NCBI GenBank assembly: GCA_905331475.1
Contig: CAJNYU010000474.1
Location: forward strand, 62,001 to 126,000
Origin: Rotaria socialis
Lineage: Eukaryota; Rotifera; Eurotatoria; Philodinida; Philodinidae
Length of the DNA stretch: 64,000 nucleotides
Reading direction: 5' to 3'
The notes beneath the pieces were generated by a model. The model was not told the DNA's origin and searched no databases. It saw nothing but the letters and a program-made list of their open reading frames with translations. A program made the position numbers and the translations under genes. Shown here piece by piece: positions 35,741 through 50,065 of the stretch; positions within the stretch are counted from its first letter, which is position 1; every line of letters begins with the position of its first letter.

Positions 35741-36119
35741 CATATTTGAAACTTATTATTGTGATTGGTTTTTTTTTCATTGTGTCTAACATTAGGATCT
35801 TTTTTTTAAATAAAAAATTGCAAGTGTATTTATTTAACAAATAAGCAATTGGTCAATAACATCTGATCAGTCGTAAACATAAAAGCAAAACAAAGAGAAT
35901 ATTTTTGAACAAGAAGAAAAAATAAAGAAAAACGGAGTCAGATGTTTACAAGGTGAACGAAAATTGAATCACAGAAATAGGAAATAAATAAAAATTGAAA
36001 CACACTAGCATTTATTTTATTTTAATTATTCGTCAAAATATAATAATAATATTGATTATTGCCTAAACAAAGTCATATTACTTGTTGACTTTTAAAAATT
36101 AAATCAGCGGAATGGAAAA

Positions 36120-39100
36120 TTACGTCCACATGACATTAGGAACAAGACCTGAAATAAGAACATAAAAAAAAAATTAACTATTGCAAGTATTAAATGTTTT
36201 GAGAAATTCTATGAATAATTTTTAAATTGACCTCATTGATCTCTGATGAAAACAAGTTTTGTGAGACTATTGCAGTGATTTATTACTAATACATTTTTAT
36301 GTTTAAGATTGATAGCTTTCAAAATAACAAAAACAATAGATCATATATTAGATGATTATGTTCTATTTCATAGATTTTTTGTTTTTTGAGTAGTCATTTT
36401 AATAATAACAATAAGAAATCAATATGTGATAAAGGATGACTCAGTCGTTGATTCTCTTTTAAACGCATAATTAATTCTGCATATAATCAGTTTTACTGTC
36501 CCTAGTCTGGTGAGATGTTCTGGTTTTCTGCGGGAGAGGAAAGACAGAGCAAAATAAAATAAAATTTCATTGTGGCGAATCCTCACTACTTGCAAACAGA
36601 AGGGCACGAGTACGAGTCAATCTTCGGCACCGCATAGTTTCCTTGATCTTCACATTCAATAAAACAGTCAATAATTAGAAACGCTAACATGCAATATTAA
36701 CATTTTCCGTTTTACTATATCATTATAAAATTGACTATGAGACTTTATCGATGGAAATAGTTGATAAAATAATCATCTAGTGAAGACTATTTTCTCATAA
36801 TACATAGTAAGAAACGGATCTGAATCTTTATAGTTATTCAATATTAATTTGATGTAATAAACTATTCAAGTTTCAAGAAAATTTAATCTAACTATAATAG
36901 TAAATGATATTTATGAATTTTTTAAAATTATTTCAGAACTTCTCTACAGCATAATTTTCAATTTACCTTCACGAGTGTTGATGCTTGGTAAATAATTTTC
37001 TTCATCAAGAAAATAAAGTGGATATTCAACAAGTACACCTTGAATACGTTTTAATTTTTCTTGTGCCTAAAATAAGACACAAAAGAATTTTTAATCAAAC
37101 AATATCATAATACGTAAATATATACTAGTAACGGATCAGTTTCTTTTAATTTTGGTGCATCAGTATATAGTGCAACTTGATCAAATCTTCTAACACGATC
37201 ACTTGGTAATGTTGCAAATACTTCTTCATAAATTAATGTATTCTTTTTTGCAACATCGCGAAAGTAATTATAAAATTCATCTGATACTGGATCATTTACA
37301 TTAATATTATTTGGATTGTCAAATTGAATGCCTAACATCATCCTAGAAGAAATAATCAGTACTAGCCAAAAGAGGTAGAAAAAAAGGGAATTCAACATAC
37401 TCAAAGAGTCGTCTTCTCCAGCTACCACAAAATTTTCCAACACGAACTTTTTTTCTATTAAATACACCATCTTCTTCTTCACGATCATTAATAACAACAC
37501 AAAATTCACTGTCACGTTGACCAAGCAATGACCGATCATTTATATTAGCACTACCACAGATTGCCATACGATCATCAATTATCATTAATTTCGAATGTAC
37601 ATAAATTATCTCAGTTACCTACAAGTAAATTTATTTGATACGTCGTTAATAATTGATGATCATGACTTACTAAAAGACCCATAAGTACATCATGAGCGCG
37701 CATACCAAAAAAACTAACATAATTATCGGGTGGAACACCTAAAAAAAGATAAAGAGTTGATAATTTTCTTTGAAATCCGATTATTATAATAATCTATTTT
37801 AGTTTTATCATTTGTTAATTAATATGCATATGCGGAGCCTTTGCTGTATAGAAATTAAAAATCTCATAATTATTCAATTCGATAGTAGATAGAACTTTTA
37901 CAGTATAAGTTGGATAAATATAAATATAAATTTAAAATTCTTTCACAACTTTTATTTTTTTACTAAATTTTCAAGCTAAATAAAACTTTCTTTTGTATAT
38001 CTTTACACGATAGTTTATTTATTAAACTATTCCATTTATGATTAATACATCTAAAGTGTAATTTGACTAAACTAAAATATAAAACACAGTTAAGTAAATG
38101 GATCTAGGCCACTGAAAGAACAATTGTTTTTATCATACATTGCAAACGTTCAAGTCATAATTCTATCAAATAACATTTATTTCATAGTTGTATGTCAGTA
38201 CTCATTTATATTTATGCTGATTTTAGATGAAGATCTGTCTGATTCGATTAGTTACTAAATAATTAATATAAAGACTCGAGCAAAACTTTGATTAATATAT
38301 GAAAACAGTCGATAGTTGCTATTTAAATGGGTAGAATCCTAGAAAAAAAAGATGACTTCATTCATAAATGCCTAGATTATATGTTAATTATTTATTCCAA
38401 CAAGTAAAATGACTCAAGAACTAATTTATTTCCTTTATTTCCCCATACGTTGAATGCGTGTTGGTGTGTCGCAAAAAAATGGAATCTTCTCACGCAAAAA
38501 GAGCATATGAATATGATTAACAATTCATGCCAGTTTGCATGAAAGGAGATTTTTCATCAAAACTTCGCAGCTGAGATTAATTAATTTATTGAAGAAAATG
38601 GCAAAGATATGCCGATATTGTAATACTAAAATTTTGTGGTATACCACTGGATGTACTAGTTTTATGAAGATCTAGAAAACGACACATCTTGTGTAGTTAG
38701 TCATTGCATCATTCGATGTTAGTTTTTAAAATATATGAAAAAAGAGTAAGCAATGGTCAACCCATATCAAGATTTAATTACAATAGCCATTCGTTGATAT
38801 GCCAATATTTTCTATAACCCGTTACTATAACTCTATTGTGTCACGTGTTAAACTAGTAGAATGTAAATCTATATGATACGTCATGTTAAATAGTTTTTTT
38901 ATAATCAAAGAAGTCAACCATTTTTTAGGTATACCTTACTGAAGAATGATTCTTCAGAAGACTACTAAACCGTATATTTTCTTAACTTTGGCACCTATCT
39001 TATACTTGTAGGTGCCAACGGAAACTTCAACATCATGGAAATAATGTTCTTTTTAATTTCTGAAAGTGAGCAGATTTCTTTTTTAAAATATATACAGAAC

Positions 39101-42100
39101 TAATGAGAGTTTTTTCAACGAATATAAAATGAGCTCTAATTGTAATTTTAATTAGATAAGAATAGAATTTGCCCTCTATGTTACTTCTACGTTTCATATT
39201 AATTTTGATTTCAATTGAAATAAACCTTACTTAAATCGTCCACATAGTAATAAAAAAGAGAAATGAAATTGTGTTTATCGATGAATATAATCAAGGTTTT
39301 TGTTAAAATAGCCACCACGCTTTGAGTTTAAAATATATATACATCATTTTTTAGTGTCTTTTACAATGGATCTACAATTAGGTATACCAGAAAAATTTCT
39401 TCATGTATGAAGCAGTATGACATAGTTCCAACATTTTGGCGCAGCTATGTGCTGATATCATGGTTGCCACTGATTAGCGTTGACTCATCGACTACTTACA
39501 TGCTCATAAATCAGACATGGATTGATAGGATCAACGGTAGTAGTAGCCTTTGTGAATGACCCTAAAACTACTAAACTCAACAGATGACTAACAAATATCG
39601 TACTAAAGAGTGTGGATGTGAATGTCCATTTGACTAATTCTTTTAAAATATATCGATTTTTAGTTGTAGTTGACCTGTTATTGATATTTAATTTCTTAAA
39701 AAGTTCTATCATCTATTTTATTCGATTCTATTTACCTGCTTTTATAAGTCGTTTAAACAATGATCCATCACCTTTGGTAATCGAACGCATAATAAAATAT
39801 AATACTGCTTGAACTGCATTAACATTATCGAAACCAGGCAGTAGAGGAAGAACAACATAAATACGAAATTTTTCATTTGAACTAAGAAACATAACAAAAC
39901 TGAAATATTAATATCGTTTTTAATCAATGAAAAAAATCACACACGTATGTGCTCGTAATACTCTTCGATAAAGTGCGTCAGCCAAATGATTTTTCACCGT
40001 ACTATCATCACTAATAGTAATAAAAAATTGATTCTAATACAATATAGACGACAATATAATAATAATAGTAATCATAAGAAAAAAATTCTCTTCTATTTTA
40101 TTATCATACTTCGATATAAATATAATGTTTTGCTGCATCAATCATTTGTATATACGCATTTTGAATTGAATTTTCTATTATTTTTGTTCCAATAGACCAT
40201 GGTCCTGCAGAACGAACACACTAAATAAAAGTGAACAAAAAGTAACTAAGTTATTAGTTTTCATTTAATAATATTAATTATTTACTTGAGCATCAACTTC
40301 AAAAGGTCTAGCTTCAAGAAATTCTGCCCAATTTTTAACTCGTAATTCATCTGGATCATCATATGTTTTTGGTAATAGAAATGGATAAGAATCTTCATAT
40401 AGAAATTTTTCACACTTAAAAAGACAAATGAAAGAAATTCAATTTAATAAAATGATATTAAAGTAAAATATACCTTATGAATATTCCATCGTTGAATAAA
40501 ATGTCTGGCAACATCACGAGCTGCTTTACCAAAGACAACAAGAGCTTCGTCATGCCATGGCATACGAGGTACTACTTTTCGATCAATACAATCTATTTCG
40601 ATCAATAATATATTTCATGAAACAAATAAATAAAATTTATAAATAAATAACCTTCGTTGAATCTTTCAAGTTCCATAAAATCTTTTTCATAAGGATTCGA
40701 ATAATCTTTTCCAACAAAATATCGATGTTTTGTATCAACAACTATTGGTGATCCAGCATATGATTGTGGTTCTTCAGGTTTCTCTTCTTCTTCAGAATCT
40801 TCTTCTTCATTATCTTTTTTCATCATCTTGAATAATAATAAACTTCTTATTTATCCAAACTTAGTTTGTTTTGTCAAATTTACTTTAACTAGCTTTCTCC
40901 ATTTACGAGCGTATTTTTCTGGTCGTCGAATAGCATCTTCTTCATCTTCAAGTATTTTTTGTTCAGCATTCATTGGGTCGCCTGTAGAGGGGAAAAAATT
41001 CAATTTTTGGTGTTTTGAAAGAAAAAGAAAATTAAACTTCCTAGTAATATTATTACAAAACTTGTTAGCTATCATATAAATTTAAAAAAATCACCTACGC
41101 CGTGCAAAATCTATTGGCTGACGTACAAATTTATTAAAAGCATTGTGCGAGCGATATCGATGAGAAGAAATAGCATTAGTATGAGCAGCGTGATCACCCT
41201 GGCCAGTCTCGGCTAGATCTAGAGATCGCAAACGATTCAAATTAGTTTTTGGATGTCGCCAATTAGACAATGCGTGCAATTCTAAATCTTGTTCATTTTG
41301 TTTGTTAGTAGTTTGACGATCAGCATTAGTTAGTAAACGCGTTAGTGGTGGGCGTGCAACACGACGATTACCCTTTTCTGAGTCACTCTCGGTTCCATCT
41401 CGATCGTTTCCTATTGTTAGCAAAAAACAAAAAGGTGCAATACGAAAACAATGAAAAAAACAAGGGTACAAAACAAGAATTATGTTTGGATACAATAACG
41501 AACAGAGCGTAGTTTGGTGACTTTTTCGAATAATTTTTTATGCGAGCAATAGATCGTTCGAATTACGGAATTGTAATAAATCATATCCCAACTTACGAGA
41601 ATATTTCTTTGGATGTATTTTATTTGTATTGCTATCAGCTAAAGACAGTTATCTTCATTTTAACAAGTTACTTTCTTGTCGATTTTTATTCTTTCTCTTA
41701 TTGAGTTTGAAAGCGCAAATTTTTGTTGATGTCTATACTTTTACGAGATAAATAATGCTTTTTTTTCTTACCTGAAAACTTGGATTCAAGCCCTTGCAAG
41801 AAAAAACGAATACATAAAAATTCAAATTAGTGAAAAAAATCAATCGCTTACATTTTTTTGCTGCAGTCTTTACATGAAGCCCAGGTTCACCAGCAAGAGT
41901 TTGATCTATTTGTTTACTATCAGCAGCATCTCTGCTAGAAGCAATAGCACCGGCTGCTCTCATATGATCAGTTCTCTAGAATATATGACATATATTTTTG
42001 TTTCTATTTTGCAAGAGCTCAACATTTCAATTTGTATTAACGTTATTATACTAATTAATTATTAAAATTATTCTTTCTACATGTTTACAGTAGTTGGATT

Positions 42101-43595
42101 TTTTTATATGATGTAGAAGAGAACTTCTTTGTTTTTAATGTCTACATACATTTTTAGTTTTGTATTTACCTTAACTGGTCTTGCACCCGCTCGCGCAGCC
42201 ATTTGTGTCATAGCCATTGGTATTTCTTCATCTGGTTCTTCACTGGCTGATGCTTGTCTTTCAGCTTGTATTTCGATTGGCATCTTTAGCTTTGTTATGT
42301 TATCTTCACCCAAATCGGCAAGACTAAAACGATAAACAGAATACTAGTTCATTGTAATTATATAATTACATCAATCTAAAAGAAAGTGAAATTCTTCGAT
42401 GAAGAAAACATCGATCTATTTTTACTTTTACTGTTCAAGTTATTTTTACATAATAATTAATGAATAACTGAAAATTAATCAGAACAAATGATTGTTCATT
42501 TCTTAACATTTTCAAGAAGCCTTTAGATATTTAAACGTAGCATATTAGAAGTGAAATTCATGTTCTCTTTCACTTTCAATCGAACTTTTATTTTCGTGAA
42601 TGTCTAGTTTGGTAATGGTGAACTGGATCTTTTGTAGAATGAAACTTAAATTCAAATAGAAACAAGCAGAGTTTATTTTTGTCGTGATTAGTTTGATCTA
42701 CTGAATATGATCGTATTGACAATTTTTCACTAATAGAATCTAAGTGAAAGGTGTTTTCTAGGGAGTTATACAAGAATCAATAGATCATTCATGAATATAA
42801 TTGTTGCAGAGACAGTTTTCAAGACTCGTTAAATTTAGTTTTACACATGTGAAAAAAGTGATAGTATACGAGAACAACGATGTTTGACAACGAAACTTAG
42901 TGATTAGACGCTAATGCTATCGTATTCTTTCTAAAGATATTGGATCATTCAGATTTCACGATTTTGAAGCAAAAATCAAGTAAAAACCAGTTAGAAATTC
43001 AAATCAAAAGAAACTCTTTTCAACTTATCATGAACAATCAAAAAGATTCCTTTGATGGGTCTTCTATTGTAGCCAAAAATCCATTTTAAACAATACTAAA
43101 TAATATCAACACTCTAACAAGAAAAATGTAATATATTTACCATAGAAAGAAGTGAGAAAATGAAGCATTTAGCAGAGTAACAGTGTTTGTTAAGTCTTAG
43201 TGATATCTTTTTAAGAACGCTCTTTATCAAACACATGTGTAATTAATACATAAAAAAAGTTCACTATTTTTTTCGTACCAAAATAGTTCCAATTGACTTC
43301 TTTACTTTTGTCATTAGATTTTGGTGACAACTTTCATTGTTTCATAGATAAAACATGTTACCAGTTCATTCAAATCACTTACAAAGATGGTAAATATGTC
43401 CTATTGAAAGGTATCGATATTCTCTTATAATTTCCGCCAAGATTTTTAATTTTGACGAAACTCATACATATTCAAGTACTAATCATAAAAGTCTCTTGGG
43501 TAATCGTAAAAATAATATGCGAAGCAAAAATATTTAAAAGCATCTTAAATAAATTATTAGTTTCTTGAGAAATCATTTCCGGGATATCGTAGTAC

Positions 43596-43627
<32 letters not shown>

Positions 43628-46600
43628 GTAACGCTTTGCTAGGCACTCCTATTTTTCTTCTTCTTTTTTGTAATGAAATAAATGTGGTAGAAAATTACAA
43701 GCAAACTTAAAGTCATTTTTTCTTTTCTTTTCAGATTTCTGTTGCTGTTAAAATTTGATGTAATGCCGGAATAATAGAACAGAATAAACTGTGTTTTTAT
43801 TTATTGTCAATTTAATTTAAAAAAAAAGAGAATAAACATAAAGTCTCAAATGTATTGATCTATTCGGTTATATTTGTTTTAATATAAATAAATCATGAAG
43901 AAGAGACCTTACGATACCGATTTATGATCAGGAAAAACGAATCGCAAGAGATTTATCAAGACAATAATAATCAGTCATTAATTCTCTAAACGATACTGAG
44001 CCACAAGTGAATCCTCCGTTTTTATTCGATATTTTAAAGAGTATGAATTATAGACGTTGACGCTCGATATTTTTAAATCAATGCCTAGACGTCAAACGAG
44101 AATGTAAACATATTTTACTATCAACATAACTATTTGCCAATCGAAAGATTAGTTTTTTCTGATGTTACTCAACTATAATCTTGAACAGTATGCGACGTAA
44201 TCCATTTATTCAAACTAATTCGGGAACGTTTCCAACTATCAATAATAAATAGTGATGATTATTTAAATGAGACTTTTATCATGAGCAAGTTATTTCAGGA
44301 CACTAGAAAAAAAGATAGATTTTATTTCAAATTTCGACTAGGTAAACACTGAATTCTGATTCTTTTTAAAAAGCTTATCTGAATCTCACCAATATTTACT
44401 TCTAATTATAATAACGAGTTCAACGACTAGTAATGTTTTTTCCTAAGACATCACTATCTTTTCTAATAAATTTTCTTTTTCTATCAATCTATTATCGAGC
44501 AAAGTAATTTATATTCGTCTTCTCCATAGCATTTCAATTTAATAACAAATCTTGTCATGCCTTACGAATTTCGAGAGATATTTTTAAACGTTCATCATTT
44601 AGAACTAATTGAAGTTGCACTGCTTTCGTCTATAGACACTCTCTATAGTATTTCTGAACAATTTACATTACAAATATCTTTTCCAGTCAATAATAATAAT
44701 AATAATAATTGAAATTCTCCTTGAGTAATTATACGACGATTCTACGAATCAAACTAACATTATTTTCATCGATTCTCTTAGCATGTGATTCTGGCAATTT
44801 ACCGCATAAAATCATCATCCCAACGGCCGAAACATAAATCGATGCCACCAACAAATGCAACTTTTTGATCAATAATAACCGTTTTTTCGTGATGAGACCA
44901 TAGAAAAACTCCACCACTTGGATAATGATCAGGATGACGAATAACCTACAACATACATTTATACAATTAAATAAGAAGAAAAAGAAAAGCACATTTACCT
45001 TTATAAATCCGTTTTTACTTTTTCTAATTAAAGCTCTTTTTGTGTGTAAACTATTTAGACCCATAGCAAATGACATTTCTTTAAAAACTAGAACATATAC
45101 ACGAACACCATTATCCTAAAATTTAAATAGAATTCATAAATTATATTGATATAAGAGAAGAAAAAAAAATATTCATTTTTACAGCTATTTCTCCTAATAA
45201 ATTATCCAATCGAAATGATTGATCATCAGTTGGTCTTATCATCATTATTTCCGGTGAAAGCCACCAATCCGTTATAAAGACTTCTTCTTTGGCTGTTAAA
45301 AGTGCTTTTGCAACTGCCTTCATATAGCTTTTACCATTGACAAACCTAGAAATATTGATTTTAATACTTAATGCATAGTACAATTTAATCTAAATTACCA
45401 ATAAGCTAGTTGTTTCTGACGAACAGGTGCAAATGAATTAAAACGACTTGCTGTGGCACTAACAAAACTGTTAGCTTGCTCTTTTAAATTTAACAAATGT
45501 TGTGTCCATTCATCACAATCTCGATTATTTCGACATTTAAGAAGTAATGTACGTTGCAAATTTGTTATTTTTATACCATGTTGTGTCCTCGTTTGGCGAA
45601 AACCACTAGCAATTTCAAAACCACGATCAACCAACATTGGAAAACGTATTTCATATGTATCGGGACGTATATAAGTAATATAAGAATCTTTAACAACAAA
45701 CCATCTTCATAGAAAAATAAAGATTTGTATTTCAATTAAAAATTTAAGAGAAAAGAGAAATATATAACAACATACTTTCGACCATGATGAAATTTACATG
45801 CATCACAAAGAAATGGCAAACGTAGAAAGAAACTGTGACCACGATAATCATCATGAGATCGTTTGAGTAAATAGGCTTCTTTGATGCTAACTGATAAACC
45901 ATAGACGAACGAGACACAGCTAACACCAAAAAATTCACGCTAAAATATAGAAAAACAGATTAAAAACAGGTAATAATTATTGATTTTATTGTAAATAATC
46001 AATCTATGCACATAATTATTCTCGAATAAAAACGAATTATATGCTACATTAATCAAACATATCTACTTCAATTAATGTAAATGATGTTTTAACTTGTTGA
46101 AATGATAATTTAGATCAGCTGTTCAAAAACAAAAATCTAAAGACAATAAATCTTCTGCTATTTGATCGGACTAACTAAATCTCTAATGTTAAAGTTTTAA
46201 TTGTGACTTTTATTATGCAAACTACTGATCTTGATATTTTTTCTACAACAGAAATATAATACCAGTTTACGCTTGGTTTTTTCTTTTTCATTATGTGCTG
46301 ATATTTCACTGTATTTTATGATAAATTTTCAGAGTTTATTTAACAATGACTCACTCTCAAAATGTTCTATAAAAATGAGACAAGTCATCGTGACCTACAG
46401 AAACTGCGGATATGACTTAGACTGTCAGATTTTGGATGTCCTCTAAAGTAGGTTAAAATATGATACTGTTATTCTATCAAGAACAATAGAAAAAATTAAT
46501 TTTAACTTGAACCATAACTGAGAAGCAATTTTTCATGAGCATTGTTTATTTTTAAATTTTCTGACCTTCTATTTAAAGCTATACGCTTATGATTAAAACA

Positions 46601-48015
46601 TATTTTTCAATCACTGGTATACGTATGCATTGAGAGGCATTGAGAGACATCGATATTCTTATTTGAGAGTAAAAGCAACCAAAGGATTTGAAACTTCGTA
46701 AATAAACTATTCACATTGAAGGACACTCCTGTACTAAATTTCAAGAGGAAATTTGAAACTACGTTTTGTTATTGTCCTTGATGACTAAGACAGCATTATA
46801 TATAACGACATCATAAAAATGCAACAGATCGACAGCGCTTATCTATGATTTCGGATTGTTGTCAGAATATTTCTAGACGATGTCAATTTCTATGATACAT
46901 TTGGTCTTGAATGAAAAGTAATTAGTCAGTTGGGTGCAATCTTTGCTCGCAACAAATTGATGTTACCGATATCAAAATGATTTTCAAGGAAACATTCTTA
47001 CCATTGCTGAATGATTACGAAATTTCGGATGTCTTAGAATTTTATTGAGATATTCAAGTAGAATTTGCTATATGCAGACAAGAGAGAAAAAAGAAGCAAG
47101 TTAATAAATAGAAAAATAAAGTTTTTAAACATACACAACGTTCTTGAACAATATTATTGTTAATAAATGCTAATCGATCATTTCTAGTTGGAAAACACGG
47201 ATTTTCATTATCTTCGTCTTGTATTCTAAATAAGATCATATTATTGAACAACGTAATCAAATTAAGTTTACAACAATTATAGACAAACAGAGAAACATAC
47301 ATCTGACAAAAAAAACTTACGATCGTTGCGAAATGAATTTTACAGGAACATTTCGCTTCATTGATCTATGATAATTATATTAGGAAAAGCATTGCTTATT
47401 CTCACATCTCATATTTTATTGACTTAAATATTATTTAATAAGTTCTTTTTTTCTCAATACTTACTTTTCTGAATCACCGATAGATTGCTGTGTGTCACTT
47501 TCAACAAATTGAACTAAAGCTTTATGTAGATCGTTGAAATTTCGATAACGTTTATAAATAGTCCATTCAAATGGACCATGTCTTGTTGTTATGCAATATC
47601 TGAGAAGAAGAAGAACAAAAGAATTTTCACATATTTATTCAAAGAAATATTTATATTCATACTTACAAGTAAGGATTTAGAAATTCTGTAAAACCCGCGT
47701 ACGTGCGTTCAGCAACAATTGCTACAACAATAACTGGAACATTAGGAACAAATGTTCGTCCATTGCGATCAAATATATGGCCAACAGTAAATTTTTCAGC
47801 TAATCAAATCAATAAAATGATTAATAAGAAATATGTATTTTATAGAAACCTTTTTGAAAACGATTATCGACAGGATCGTCAAAATCTCTATCAGGATATG
47901 GTAAATATTCATTGTGCTTTCGATCTGGATGACCTGCACTAATTGCTAATTCAGCCATACCAGCCGTGTGTCGAACCAAAGCGCTGACACCGCCTGAGTC
48001 ATCATGGCGTGCCAT
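36120..48015 (-). CDS. PLD1: Phospholipase D1/2-type enzyme (PX-PH-HKD)
   Basis: A minus-strand gene with more than twenty exons, running from 48015 to 36120. Order of domains: a PX region (about 47800-47100: [11 protein letters not shown], then [21 protein letters not shown]), a PH domain (about 45940-45400: [20 protein letters not shown] and [21 protein letters not shown]), HKD half 1 (about 45380-44780: [20 protein letters not shown], then FGRWDD), a long linker (42335-40650), the middle segment PRMPWHD (about 40570), and HKD half 2 (about 37630-37480: [20 protein letters not shown], then [11 protein letters not shown]). It ends in VPNVMWT, the family's conserved C-terminal Trp-Thr. Both HxKx4D motifs are intact, so it should be active: it hydrolyses phosphatidylcholine to phosphatidic acid and choline at membranes. 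Introns at about 42335-44800, 37740-39480 and 45950-46990 are long. An acceptor-like TTTTCAG directly precedes the ATG, so a 5' untranslated exon is likely upstream. Confidence 0.95.
42336..44802. other. Large intron of the PLD gene
   Basis: About 2.5 kb with no exon recognised. It splits the codon that joins the GRWDDDFM end of HKD half 1 to RLADLGEDN. It contains an (ATT)n tract at 43598-43626. Open frames here are short and not protein-like. Confidence 0.7.
43598..43626. repeat. (ATT)n microsatellite
   Basis: Nearly ten uninterrupted ATT units in the large PLD intron. A shorter AAT run lies near 44693-44708. Confidence 0.9.
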
Positions 48016-50065
48016 CTGAAAATAAAAATTCATTTTTAGTCGAAGTTAATCAGAACATTTTTCTTCTCTAGAGCCATTTGTACCGATGGCCTATATAGAT
48101 AATCAAAAAAAAAAACAATAACAGGCTTTTTTTCCGTTGATTGACTAATCTCAAGGGAACTCAATAAAACTAAAATTAATCGTAGCGTAAAGGTTTACAA
48201 CGGCAAAATGATGTCTCGCGTATTGGAAAGCCATAGAGAGAAGAAAAGAAGAACTAGTTCATGATCTTTTTTCTTGTTTTCTATTATTAAAGAGACGAGC
48301 AGTGTTTCATCACAACGATTGGAAGAAAAAGATTTGAGATAATTTAATCTTTATATTCGACACATAAAATATAAGTGCACAATATATTATGCTAATTTAC
48401 TTATGAATCACCTGCAATTGTATTCGCAGCTTATTAAAAACATTGTACAAATCATACTTATTATGATGTCAAAAATAACAAAATATACCTCTAAGACACA
48501 TTTTAATACGTTTACAAAAGTTGACTTTCATAGGTAAAAAAGGGAAAAAATGAAGCTTATCTTGTGTTTTGTGCTTCTCGCGTTGCAAAAAAACAGAACA
48601 GAACATTCACAAAATTCTTTTTTTCTTTTTATTACGATTTCTCTATTATGCTGACGAATGAGATCGATCTAATCAGATGTCACTACGATAGATTTTTTCA
48701 TAATTGATTCAGATAAGTTTATCCCAAGGTTATTACAGATGTTTAGAGCCATTTACTTTTCGAAATTTAAACGAGAGAAGTCTGCTTCGACACACGATTT
48801 GATATCAACACATACGATGGTACTATTTATTTTCTTTTTATGACTCATTAAAAGTATCGTTTTATATAACATGTGTCAAATTATTCATCGACAGTTAGTT
48901 CATCGAGAATCTTCTTATTGATTGTACGTCATAGAGATGAAGTCTTTTCAATGAGTATATTAAACTTCTTTGTATTTAAATATTATCTATCTCATTTATT
49001 TAATATACTTTGTTTGATGAATACTAAGAGTCAAGTCATGAAAAATGAAAATGTTCACCAATGAGTTCATCGCATAAGAATCAACAGTTGATGCAGTTGA
49101 GTACTAAAAATCATAATTGATTGTTGATTCATTTTATGCGTAACAAATACTATTGACTTGTAACTTACCATTGAAATTTCTTACTCGAACCAGTTGAAAG
49201 AGAACTTAACGAAGGTCAGGGACTGACCTTGAAGTAATCCCATCCTATCTAAAAAAAAATCCGATTTTCTTTTCATTATTGATGCATCCGTTTTACAATA
49301 TATAAATATCAAATGTATTATACTTCGTGATATAATGTACAATAGATTAGACTACGATGTCAGGGTTTTCATTGTGATACCTTTTTATGTGTATTTCATA
49401 TCTATGCTTCATCGTGTATATTTTGTGAACTAAGCTGGGAATACAAATAATTACTCTACTCATATCTCAGTTGTAATAAAATTAGTTCACAAATAATCTT
49501 GGAATAAAGCCAATGAGATCTGAAGTTCTATGTCTCTTGAATCACTATGGCCGTGAGTCAATGGTTTCTACATTATTTATTCTTCACTTTTCATCAGTTT
49601 TGCAATGGACTCTCTGACAGTACTGATTGAGCGATTACCTACACAATTAATAACAATACTCTACAATGGAACCAATAAAAACGCATCATACTTTACTGAA
49701 TTGATTCGTTCATCTCTAGTTGCAACTGTTAAATACCACGTCCAACGAAAGCTTGTCAATTGAGCCTTTTGGAACGGAACTTTTTTTTCTTCAGAACTTT
49801 TGTTTTATTTTGATGAATATATTATACTTCTTTCTGTGTTGCTTACTAATGAGAATGTCTCTCTGATAGACTTTGTTGTTTTGAAACTCGTGCATTTAGT
49901 AAGAAGCTTATTGTTATTGACTAATTACCCTGACAAGAATAATTCACTTACAATTGAAGAATGATAATACTTCGTATTTTTCCTATTCATTCAAATGCGA
50001 CATTGGCATAAAAAATATATTAATGTGGCTTTTTAGAGTAACACATATATTGATAGTTTTATTTA

